From Thermoplasmata archaeon (GTDB taxonomy: Archaea > Thermoplasmatota > Thermoplasmata > Thermoplasmatales > Thermoplasmataceae): 6,011 bases of DNA. Where the stretch lies: positions 1 through 6,011 of the forward strand of contig JAKBGP010000145.1 of assembly GCA_021833045.1 (NCBI GenBank), read 5' to 3'. Numbering within the stretch: the first letter of the stretch is position 1; each line of letters begins with the position of its first letter. The position numbers and the translations under genes are program-made. Of the stretch, positions 1 to 5,767 are shown piece after piece. The notes below the pieces were generated by a model. It did not search any database. It worked only from the letters and a program-made list of their open reading frames with translations, and was not told the origin of the DNA.

Positions 1-2
1 TC

Positions 3-221
3 TTCTTCATCGTTTTCCTGGCGCTGAGGATAAGATTCAGCATATTGAAAATGCTGAAGGATCACGATCTTCTGGGAAAGATGTCCGTTAATGAGGTCAT
101 ATATGAACTGTCAAAAATGGAAAGGATCGTTGAAAAGAGTGGTACCGAATACTTTGCAGCAGTTCCAAAGAAGGTTGAAAAGATAGTTGACCTTTTCAAG
201 GACATGATACCTATGGGTTAA
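3..221 (+). CDS. IS1634/IS4-like transposase, C-terminal part (5' end outside window)
   Basis: The frame is open from the first bases of the window to TAA at 219-221 and gives 72 residues. It begins in a hydrophobic stretch (FFIVFLALRIRF), then ILKMLKDHDLLGKMSVNEV, then ELSKMERIVEKSG, and ends in a lysine-rich helix (PKKVEKIVDLFKDMIPMG). A hydrophobic strand, then a helix reading LL.K.SV.EV..ELSK, is the usual tail of archaeal DDE transposases of the IS1634/IS4-like group. It follows the last acidic catalytic residue, so no catalytic residue is visible here. Family placement is from remembered pattern, not from a search. The stop is directly followed by a G-rich run (225-231) that could belong to the element's right end, but with no left end in view the inverted repeat cannot be identified. 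Whether the full-length gene is intact upstream is unknown. Confidence 0.6.
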   Translation, partial: FFIVFLALRIRFSILKMLKDHDLLGKMSVNEVIYELSKMERIVEKSGTEYFAAVPKKVEKIVDLFKDMIPMG

Positions 222-246
222 ATTGGGGGGAGTTTAGGTATCTTAA

Positions 247-428
247 TTATTTTTCTAAAATGTCCAGAGATGAGATAAACATTTCAGCATGATGCACTGT
301 GCATCCTATGGTGACCCCAGACGTCCGCACAGGATACTGTGCAGTCTGAGCCTCTCCATGAAGTGGCTTATGACCGGAATGGATCCTATGGTTTTGGTGT
401 GAAGATCCAGGTCGTCGACATTCATCAT
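247..428 (-). pseudogene. Frameshifted N-terminal fragment of an IS1634-like transposase
   Basis: Reading the - strand from ATG ATG (428-423), 40 codons run MMNVDDLDLHTKTIGSIPVI, SHFMERLRLHSILCGRLGSP, then TAG at 308-306. In a second - strand frame, from about 315 to TAA at 249-247, the protein-like reading continues as VTIGCTVHHAEMFISSLDIL plus EK. A single indel near 306-320 would join the halves. The pattern (short acidic start, IGSIPVISHFMERL, then a TIG..VH segment) resembles the N-terminus of IS1634/IS4-like transposases, where a 'g.lPii..i.erlgl' segment precedes a 'l..G..v..li.n.l' helix. Reading continues only to about 247, where it meets the + strand C-terminal fragment tail to tail. 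The start is supported by a TATA box at the leaderless distance. The window contains neither the DDE catalytic core nor an intact frame, so this is decayed. The family assignment is from memory. Confidence 0.5.
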
Positions 429-446
429 AACAGTAACAGCAAATAG

Positions 447-454
447 TTTATAAA
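447..454. promoter_or_regulatory. Symmetric TATA box of a divergent leaderless promoter
   Basis: The octamer TTTATAAA is its own reverse complement, with centre at 450.5. The + strand ATG at 476 and the - strand ATG at 425 begin exactly 25.5 bp from that centre on either side. This matches the usual archaeal spacing from TATA-box centre to transcription start, so both genes could be transcribed without a leader. The bases before it on the + strand (AGCAAATAG) are purine-rich, as expected for a BRE. Confidence 0.65.
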
Positions 455-456
455 TG

Positions 457-476
457 TATGGGCATTACTGCCCATA
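457..476. promoter_or_regulatory. Perfect inverted repeat over the predicted + strand transcription start (operator candidate)
   Basis: The arms TATGGGCA (457-464) and TGCCCATA (469-476) are perfect reverse complements separated by TTAC. The repeat lies directly downstream of the TATA box and reaches the first base of the predicted start codon at 476. That is where an archaeal repressor would block polymerase loading. If the transcript started further upstream it could instead fold as an RNA hairpin. The regulator is not known. Confidence 0.5.
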
Positions 477-778
477 TGGATGTTATGATTCTTGTGTTCC
501 ATCTTCCTGCTGGGATGAACAACACAGAACTGGGCAAGTTCATCAAGCACTTTTACGGCCAGGAGACAAGTACAAAAAAAGGGAGATACAGATACAGGAG
601 AAAGGGACTGCTGGACAGCATACCACACAGGAAGCTGTTAAGGGGGGTCATAATAATAAGGAAAAGTGATCTGGAAAGCGTGATGAAATTATTGATCCAG
701 TGGAATGCGATAGTGGATCAGAGAATTATTGAGCCAACCGGGGAGGACCTTAAGATACTTCAAGATGCCGAAGAATAG
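476..778 (+). CDS. Small basic protein of unknown function (100 aa)
   Basis: I cannot name this family with confidence. From ATG at 476 it has a hydrophobic strand (MDVMILVFHLP, 1-11), a helix around 15-28 (NTELGKFIKHFYGQ), a strongly basic stretch at 34-56 (GRYRYRRKGLLDSIPHRK), a strand (RGVIIIR, 56-62), a helix at 64-77 (SDLESVMKLLIQWN) and a tail ending in EPTGEDLKILQ. The alternating strand/helix order suggests a small alpha/beta, possibly ferredoxin-like, fold, and the basic patch suggests nucleic-acid binding; both are inferences. A longer frame is open from ATG 458, but that codon lies only four bases beyond the TATA box, so 476 (or 485) is the plausible leaderless start. It is divergent from the transposase remnant and shares its promoter, so it could be a passenger or accessory gene of that element, or an older host gene next to it. 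A 29-codon frame overlaps its end. Confidence 0.65.
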   Translation: MDVMILVFHLPAGMNNTELGKFIKHFYGQETSTKKGRYRYRRKGLLDSIPHRKLLRGVIIIRKSDLESVMKLLIQWNAIVDQRIIEPTGEDLKILQDAEE

Positions 779-854
779 GGGCTCCCATGATGATAAAATA
801 ATTCAGGGAATAGCCTTTAAATTTGTGCGGAAAGTAAGCTTAATGTATGTTTAA
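765..854 (+). CDS. Short overlapping frame, possible truncated next gene (29 aa)
   Basis: ATG at 765 lies 14 bp inside the end of the preceding gene, in another frame, and reads MPKNRGSHDDKIIQGIAFKF then VRKVSLMYV before TAA at 852-854. The stop-start overlap is the arrangement normally seen in an operon, and the residues look protein-like up to about codon 25. It ends shortly before the sequence turns A+T-rich, so it may be the surviving N-terminus of a gene cut when the glycosyltransferase island arrived. It is short enough to be chance, and I recognise no family. A GGAGG at 742-746 is too far upstream to serve as its ribosome binding site. Confidence 0.25.
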   Translation: MPKNRGSHDDKIIQGIAFKFVRKVSLMYV

Positions 855-932
855 CCCTATAAGACAACTTTAACTCGTCATTTAGGGAGGCAGACCATTA
901 TCAACCGGAAGTTGACAATGTAGTTTATTTTG

Positions 933-1727
933 TTATCTATGACTTTTCCCAAGACCATATGGTATCATTCTCAGAAAATTCACAACTACAAACGGATTAA
1001 AACCGATCTCTTTCCGAAAAGGAACTAGCATTGAGATATTGAGTTTCTTAATCAACTCCTTAATTTCAAGTTCAATATTGGGACTTTGCATTGCAGTTGA
1101 ATAGAATTTACCATACAGGTAGCTTTTTCTTAAAGTCGTAGAAAACGAATCGTTCTGATTTATGATGGGATTCTCCGCAAAATAAATGTTTTTAATGTAT
1201 TTGAAAACATAATAATATAATATTGAATCTTCATGCGATAAACCATCAATGAAATAATGTTTTTCCATCTCGTTCAGTGCTTTCATAAGTAAATCTTTTC
1301 TATAAAAGCGAGGTACCGCGGGCACCAATGGGCTTCCTCCATAGATTTTTGATAATTTGAAGAAATGTCCCCTTTGACAATCTAAAAGCGAAGAAAAAAC
1401 TGTTCCTCCATCTGATACTTCGGGTATCATGACAACTGCCGAATTGACATCTTTTATCTCTTTAATCAAATATTCATTCAAATATTGATCGGAATCTAAC
1501 AACAATATACCATCATTTCTTGCCATTTTGATTCCTAGTACTCTAGCCTGAAACCTATTTGAGTCACTTTCCAAAATCCTTAAATTTGTAAAGGCCGAAA
1601 GATCTATATTGTGGTTCTTTACGACCGCCACTATTTCATCTCCCGACTCAATTAGTGGTTGCACATTTCTAAGGAATGTTAGCAACTCATCAGCTCGAAG
1701 CGATCGAGTAATAATGCTAATGTCCAA
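933..1727 (-). CDS. GT-A family 2 glycosyltransferase (264 aa)
   Basis: Likely a cytoplasmic or membrane-peripheral transferase that moves a sugar from a nucleotide donor to a growing glycan or lipid carrier. The protein opens directly with the GT2 first strand (MDISIITRS, 1-9), followed by a helix and a second strand (DEIVAVVKN, 30-38). ARVLGIKMARNDGILLLDSD (61-80) carries the metal-binding DXD motif D78-S79-D80. Further on come RFYRKDLL (140-147) and SHEDSILYY (164-172), whose E166-D167 is the usual place for the catalytic base. No convincing membrane span is present; the C-terminus (residues 235-264) is basic and mildly hydrophobic. The start is TTG at 1727-1725: an in-frame TAG lies four codons upstream and the next methionine is after the nucleotide-binding fold begins. 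AGGGG lies just before the TTG as a weak ribosome site. The gene is divergent from the large membrane protein. Donor and acceptor cannot be predicted. Confidence 0.85.
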   Translation of the reverse strand: MDISIITRSLRADELLTFLRNVQPLIESGDEIVAVVKNHNIDLSAFTNLRILESDSNRFQARVLGIKMARNDGILLLDSDQYLNEYLIKEIKDVNSAVVMIPEVSDGGTVFSSLLDCQRGHFFKLSKIYGGSPLVPAVPRFYRKDLLMKALNEMEKHYFIDGLSHEDSILYYYVFKYIKNIYFAENPIINQNDSFSTTLRKSYLYGKFYSTAMQSPNIELEIKELIKKLNISMLVPFRKEIGFNPFVVVNFLRMIPYGLGKSHR

Positions 1728-1824
1728 TATCTTCCCCTATTTTTAGATTGCTTTCACTCAATTTTCGGGTACAAATGCTCCACGATGTTCTGCTGTAAAA
1801 CAAACTTCATCTCTTCGTCATAAC

Positions 1825-1833
1825 TATTTAATA
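1825..1833 (+). promoter_or_regulatory. TATA box for the large membrane protein gene
   Basis: TATTTAATA is centred about 31 bp upstream of ATG 1860, giving a nearly leaderless transcript. A short inverted repeat, ATAAG-T-CTTAT (1835-1845), lies between the box and the start and could be an operator, though five-base arms occur often by chance. Read in the other direction the same box (TATTAAATA) could start a transcript near 1803 for the - strand glycosyltransferase, with a leader of about 75 nt. No better - strand TATA box was seen. Confidence 0.5.
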
Positions 1834-1859
1834 CATAAGTCTTATTCCTATTGGTTACT

Positions 1860-4598
1860 ATGCAAAAAACTAGGTTTGTGAATTCTATTTTTACCACAAT
1901 TTTTTTTGTTTCTGTTTACACGACATTATTATTAACAATATATTCATTTATTCTCAATAAAAGTTCATATAATATTTTTGAAATAGGGGGTACCTTACCA
2001 AAACAACCTAATATATACCTTAATAACTCCTTCTTATCAAGTTGGATTTTTTATAGCAACTTTGGGTCCCAAGGAAGTGGTCTCCTCTATTCCGTCTTTT
2101 ATTATGGTATAGTGAGTCTATTTCATAATGTTGCCATTGCTGAAAGAGCTTGGTTTATTTTGGAATTTTCAATTTCTGCAATATCTTCTTATATTTTGGC
2201 ACTTAAGTCCTTAAATAATAAGTGGGTATCTTTCATCCTTTCCCTAGCTTTTTCCTTTTCGCCGGTTGTTACTAATATGGCCATTTCTGGTGCTTATATG
2301 ATATATCTCCTTTATGCTTTTACTCCATTATTTATGATCATAATATTGAAAATAATTGATTCTAAATTCTTATTAAGCCTTGAGTATGTTATATTATTTG
2401 CACTGCTTTCAGCTTTCGTTTTTGAATTTAATCCAGGCTACATAATGTGGACACCTGTCCTATTTATCATTTATTGGGGGTTGTCTGTATTATTAAAAAA
2501 CCAAACAAGTTCGAGTTTGATCGCCAATTTGGCTATTTTAGTGTTCTTTTTCCTAATTATGTTCTTTTTAACCAAAACATTGAACTCCTTATGGGATATT
2601 TTCTCAGGAAACAGTGTCAGTTATTTCTCTACAACAGATTTTGGGGCGTCTTCAACAAATCAAATTTTGATTGACCTTGAAACAAATTTTAATGGGTGGC
2701 TCTCATTCACATATTGGTATCCTGCGGTAATCTCTGAGTTTGTTATTATTACCTTTACTATTTTTCAATATAATACCAATATAATTAACAGATCTCTAAC
2801 TATTTTATCATTTTCTCTCGGTATACAAGCCTTATTAGTTCTTATTACATGGGGTATTTTTCATTTTCAAATCTTCATTCTGATGAGGTTTATAGCATCA
2901 TACATGCCATTCTTAGGCGAGTATATACCACATATGGGGTACGTCATAGTTGTTGCTTATCTGATTATTCAATCTATGATTGCGCTGGGAGGCTTCAATC
3001 AGATTTCAATCTCACGATCAAAATTTACCTTTAAGACAAAGAATAATTCAATTAGAATTAATACCAAGAGTCTTCTCATTTCGATTTTCATCCTTTTGTT
3101 ATTGTTTATAACACCTATTAATTTCCATACAAATTACCCCGGTGATTCCTCAACTTTGGGAATGTACAATAACTCAGAATCATTTCTTATAAACGATAAG
3201 GTACCGGACAATGTCAACACAATTTCAAATTGGTTTAATTCGAATACTGCAAAGAATGAAGGTTATAGGGTAATGTTTTTCCCTTTCAGCATGTCCACGG
3301 ATAATGTAATTCTAAGCAGTATGAAGTGGACATTTATGACAAATATAACAAATAATGCAGTTCCTTTTTTGAATCCGGCATTGAGTAACCATACAAAAGA
3401 TCTTTCAGATGTTCTTGGCGAATCTAGTGTAAAATATGTGGTTGTCTATTTCGGACCATTTTTGGGTATTGACAATAAGCTCTTTTACTCTGGCCCCCCG
3501 AGATTTTACAGCAGTGGGTATAGTTGGGAGTTATCTTGGATCCCTGCAGGAGCTCCATGTGCATGGTCACACATCTTCAATTCATCAAAATATTTCCACC
3601 TCATTGCTAATGTAGGGAATGCATTGATTTACAAGAATCTAGAATATAAAGGTACGGTATTTCGATATTCTATAGGAAATATAAATGAATCGCAACTTAA
3701 GTCTGAAATAATAAATCCTATTGCTTACAATCAGGATACACTCGACCTTCTTTTTAAGACAAATTTATATACAATTATTTCCGACTACAAATCAGTTAAT
3801 TTTAGCAATAATTTAGTTTCGCTTAATTTGACCAACAAAACGGAAGTAACAGCAAATATATCACCTGGTAATTTCAGCGGACTAATTTCATATGCTTATC
3901 AAAGAAGTAGCCCAGATAAATATTATAGAGTTTCATACAACATTTCTGGAATGAATGTTAATTCTGTGAATCTCAAAATAAATTTTTATAATAAACAAGG
4001 AAATATAATTAGCTGTTTAAATGCCCGTAACGAACCAAATATAGTATTATCAACACATGGAAATTTTAGCGCTCATAATAAATTGTTATTCGAGTCTCCT
4101 GCTAATACTTCTTACGATGAGTTCATGGTAGATATAAGTCATAATGGCACTAATTTTAGAAAGAACGGATATGTTTCCGTATCTAGTATTAAGATTGTAA
4201 ATGTGAGTTCTTTTCAGCCGATTAAAATAAATTATGAATATGTACATCCTTGGGAAATCAAGTTAAACGGGTCTGTCCATGGTAATCAACTTATAAGATT
4301 TCTCACGTCATATGATCCCGGATGGGTTTATCACTCAGGTAATCAATCATATAACTCGATATTTATCGGGTTAGGTTATCGCAGTGAAAATGCATTTTTA
4401 GTGAATGCAGGCAATACAACTAATTTTGATTATATATCATTCACACCTCAAGCATCTTACAAGATGAGTTTGATAAACTGGGGTATGGACTGGGTAATAT
4501 CCATTTCAATACTTCTTCCAATAGATCTCTACAGAAGAAGAATATCAAAGAAGAGATCATATGAGGGGGGAGTGACTGGTGAATATATTAAATTCTAA
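1860..4598 (+). CDS. Large polytopic membrane protein, GT-C/YfhO/arabinofuranosyltransferase-like (912 aa)
   Basis: Probably an extracytoplasmic glycosyltransferase using a polyprenyl-linked donor, acting on a surface glycan; this role is inferred. Residues 1-420 hold about 12-13 hydrophobic spans (first 10-31, last 403-420). The loop after span 1 contains FLSSWIFYSNFGSQGSGLLY, similar to the outer loop of archaeal proteins annotated as alpha-(1->3)-arabinofuranosyltransferase or YfhO-like. Residues 421-868 form a large outer domain. It includes LSDVLGESSVKYVVVY (515-530), an 'iyeN'-like YKNLEYKGTVFRY (591-603), and a C-terminal beta-rich part with YEYVHPWEIKLNG (792-804) and SYDPGW (817-822), all features recalled from that group. 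A final span (about 869-889) is followed by a basic tail (YRRRISKKR), so the tail is cytoplasmic. The outer domain has 18 N-X-S/T sequons and the protein's only two cysteines (C567, C719). The frame extends to TTG 1851, but ATG 1860 fits the TATA distance better. Its end overlaps the next gene by 20 bp. Confidence 0.75.
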   Translation: MQKTRFVNSIFTTIFFVSVYTTLLLTIYSFILNKSSYNIFEIGGTLPKQPNIYLNNSFLSSWIFYSNFGSQGSGLLYSVFYYGIVSLFHNVAIAERAWFILEFSISAISSYILALKSLNNKWVSFILSLAFSFSPVVTNMAISGAYMIYLLYAFTPLFMIIILKIIDSKFLLSLEYVILFALLSAFVFEFNPGYIMWTPVLFIIYWGLSVLLKNQTSSSLIANLAILVFFFLIMFFLTKTLNSLWDIFSGNSVSYFSTTDFGASSTNQILIDLETNFNGWLSFTYWYPAVISEFVIITFTIFQYNTNIINRSLTILSFSLGIQALLVLITWGIFHFQIFILMRFIASYMPFLGEYIPHMGYVIVVAYLIIQSMIALGGFNQISISRSKFTFKTKNNSIRINTKSLLISIFILLLLFITPINFHTNYPGDSSTLGMYNNSESFLINDKVPDNVNTISNWFNSNTAKNEGYRVMFFPFSMSTDNVILSSMKWTFMTNITNNAVPFLNPALSNHTKDLSDVLGESSVKYVVVYFGPFLGIDNKLFYSGPPRFYSSGYSWELSWIPAGAPCAWSHIFNSSKYFHLIANVGNALIYKNLEYKGTVFRYSIGNINESQLKSEIINPIAYNQDTLDLLFKTNLYTIISDYKSVNFSNNLVSLNLTNKTEVTANISPGNFSGLISYAYQRSSPDKYYRVSYNISGMNVNSVNLKINFYNKQGNIISCLNARNEPNIVLSTHGNFSAHNKLLFESPANTSYDEFMVDISHNGTNFRKNGYVSVSSIKIVNVSSFQPIKINYEYVHPWEIKLNGSVHGNQLIRFLTSYDPGWVYHSGNQSYNSIFIGLGYRSENAFLVNAGNTTNFDYISFTPQASYKMSLINWGMDWVISISILLPIDLYRRRISKKRSYEGGVTGEYIKF
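4565..4575 (+). promoter_or_regulatory. Ribosome binding site inside the preceding gene's end
   Basis: A G-run followed by GGAGTGA (4569-4575) matches the archaeal anti-Shine-Dalgarno, with six bases between GGAG and the GTG at 4579. An in-frame TGA at 4573-4575 rules out any earlier start, so this site fixes the GTG. It implies that the downstream gene is translated from the same message as the membrane protein rather than from its own leaderless transcript. Confidence 0.7.
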
Positions 4599-5565
4599 TA
4601 TAAACGAAAAGAAAATATCAGTAATAATTTGTACGGACAAAAGGAAGGATTACATAATTGAGGCAACACGTTCCGCCGATAGCCAAACATTTAAAAGAGA
4701 AGAGTATGAGATTATTGTTGTCAAGAGATTCTTTGATAAATTAATAGATGAGCAGCTAGAATCATTGTGTGACTCCTTGTTATATGTAGAATCTGATTGG
4801 CAAGGACAAAAGTGGTTAGAAGCTATAAATAAGAGTAGAGGGAAATTGTTATGTTTCCTAGATGACGATGATATTTTTTCAAGGTTTAAGCTAGAAATGA
4901 CTTGGGATAATTACACAAAATACAATTTCAAGTACATGCGAAACAACATGTTGCCTTTTGGAGAGAATTTACCTCAAGACACAATCAAACCACTTGGCAT
5001 TACATTGAATATACTACCTGAAAAGAAGGTTGTAAAAAAAAGTAAATTAATCGCTAAAAAAACACCAAAAATATCTTCATCCACCACTACTATTGAAAGA
5101 GACCTTTGTTTAAAATATGAGGGACTGATAAAAAACTCTAAAATAACATTTGACACATTATGCTTTTATATAGCATTGGATTCAGGCTGTGAGATCACCC
5201 TAGATACCAGCATTCTAACATTTTATCGAATCCACAATAGTTTTACCGGAACCCCGAACATCATTAGCGCATTGGATGTCTATTTAGAAGATTATGAGAA
5301 CATAGGTACCAAACTTCAGAATGAAACATTGAAGCTATTGCTTCGAAATGATGTGTTTACCTTGAAATTACTAAAATTTATTTTTAAAACCGATCAAAGG
5401 CCAAGATTTTCAGATTTTATGCATTTCACTGTTTTTTCCACACCTGGAAGAATGCGTTTGAAGCTCTTTTTTATGTTACTTTATTTTGTTTCCTTTATAC
5501 GCCTAAAAACCGCGATGAACCTCTATATAAAATTAAACCACATATCTAAGGAATCCATAAAATAG
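4579..5565 (+). CDS. GT-A family 2 glycosyltransferase, translationally coupled (328 aa)
   Basis: A nucleotide-sugar-dependent transferase expected at the cytoplasmic face of the membrane. After a short lead, KKISVIICTDKRKDYIIEAT (11-30) and YEIIVVK (43-49) form the GT2 nucleotide-binding strands. INKSRGKLLCFLDDDDIF (83-100) carries the DXD region as four aspartates, D95-D98. A lysine-rich stretch (149-164) lies in the acceptor half and may contact anionic lipid. FDTLCFYIALDSGCEI (191-206) and FYRIHNSFTG (215-224) match the later GT2 pattern in which 'YR.H..S' closes the domain. A hydrophobic segment near the C-terminus (LKLFFMLLYFVSFI, 294-307) could be a membrane anchor or amphipathic helix. 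The gene starts with GTG within the last 20 bp of the membrane protein gene, so the two products are probably made in step and may act in one pathway. Sugar specificity cannot be read from the sequence. Confidence 0.85.
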   Translation: MNILNSNINEKKISVIICTDKRKDYIIEATRSADSQTFKREEYEIIVVKRFFDKLIDEQLESLCDSLLYVESDWQGQKWLEAINKSRGKLLCFLDDDDIFSRFKLEMTWDNYTKYNFKYMRNNMLPFGENLPQDTIKPLGITLNILPEKKVVKKSKLIAKKTPKISSSTTTIERDLCLKYEGLIKNSKITFDTLCFYIALDSGCEITLDTSILTFYRIHNSFTGTPNIISALDVYLEDYENIGTKLQNETLKLLLRNDVFTLKLLKFIFKTDQRPRFSDFMHFTVFSTPGRMRLKLFFMLLYFVSFIRLKTAMNLYIKLNHISKESIK

Positions 5566-5577
5566 TGTGAAATTCTT

Positions 5578-5596
5578 GAAGGAGTATGTCTCCTTC
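5578..5596 (+). terminator. Hairpin after the second glycosyltransferase gene (weak terminator candidate)
   Basis: GAAGGAG (5578-5584) and CTCCTTC (5590-5596) form a seven-pair stem with a five-base loop, 12 bases after the stop codon. It is followed by TTAT rather than a long T-run, so it could be a 3'-end stabilising hairpin or a terminator. Archaeal termination depends mainly on T-tracts, which are weak here. Confidence 0.35.
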
Positions 5597-5644
5597 TTAT
5601 CAGACGTTATAACGGAAGTTTTATAGAAATTAATGTAAGAAATC

Positions 5645-5731
5645 TCATAGATCTTTACTGTTTTTACCGCTTGAGGTGTAAATGGAATAATTGCCCTCTT
5701 CTTCACATGCTTGGCCAATCCATGATCTCAT
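5645..5731 (-). pseudogene. Possible truncated transposase N-terminus downstream of DUF2080 gene
   Basis: ATG at 5731-5729 opens a 28-codon frame, MRSWIGQACEEEGNYSIYTS then SGKNSKDL, ended by TGA at 5647-5645. It follows the DUF2080 gene on the same strand, where the element's transposase is expected, and an A/T-rich TATA-like palindrome lies about 30 bp upstream. Another - strand frame across the same bases, from TTG 5718, reads AKHVKKRAIIPFTPQAVKTV and also looks somewhat protein-like, so the true frame is uncertain and a frameshift is possible. The reading stops close to where the sequence becomes A+T-rich, consistent with a break at the island edge. I do not recognise a family from so short a piece. 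Confidence 0.3.
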
Positions 5732-5754
5732 AAGCTTTAAGATGGTTGTTTTCA

Positions 5755-5767
5755 GAATATAATATTC
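5755..5767 (-). promoter_or_regulatory. TATA-like A/T palindrome between DUF2080 gene and the downstream fragment
   Basis: The sequence is GAATAT-A-ATATTC on the + strand, a perfect 13-bp palindrome. Read on the - strand it contains ATTATAT, about 30 bp before ATG 5731, a fitting distance for a near-leaderless start of the downstream fragment. Its symmetry would also let it act as an operator. Confidence 0.3.

Noticed and set aside
285..410. G+C-rich, inverted-repeat-rich patch (palindrome GATGCAC-T-GTGCATC at 291-305, GCACAG-GATA-CTGTGC at 327-342, a 10-bp direct repeat at 303-312 and 383-392) that could be a structured noncoding RNA or box C/D sRNA.
   Set aside because: The - strand reads as a transposase N-terminus, which explains the composition. 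The direct repeat encodes T-I-G twice in that reading, and no convincing C/D box pair or tRNA-like fold was found.
458..475. Upstream ATG at 458 giving a 106-residue version of the small protein.
   Set aside because: It lies only four bases downstream of the TATA box, before the expected transcription start, so ATG 476 (or 485) is preferred.
454..669. A second + strand frame and an opposite-strand frame (425-628) over the small gene.
   Set aside because: Both are cysteine-rich or low-complexity readings in shadow frames of the small gene, with no sign of their own start signal or family pattern.
901..915. Inverted repeat TCAAC...GTTGA as a terminator of the - strand glycosyltransferase.
   Set aside because: The stem is five pairs, with no T-run after it on the - strand, so it is not convincing.
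863..932. A + strand stretch reading NSSFREADHYQPEVDNVVYFVI, open from a TAA at 860-862.
   Set aside because: It has no start codon, no promoter and no recognisable family, and it runs into the opposite strand of the glycosyltransferase gene; chance cannot be excluded.
2447..3034. Two short + strand frames inside the membrane protein gene (2447-2674 and 2849-3034).
   Set aside because: They overlap transmembrane coding sequence in another frame and show no independent features.
5533..5718. The - strand frame from TTG 5718 as a complete 61-residue gene.
   Set aside because: It runs antisense into the end of the second glycosyltransferase and becomes low-complexity after about 20 codons. At most its first part is a remnant of the element behind DUF2080.
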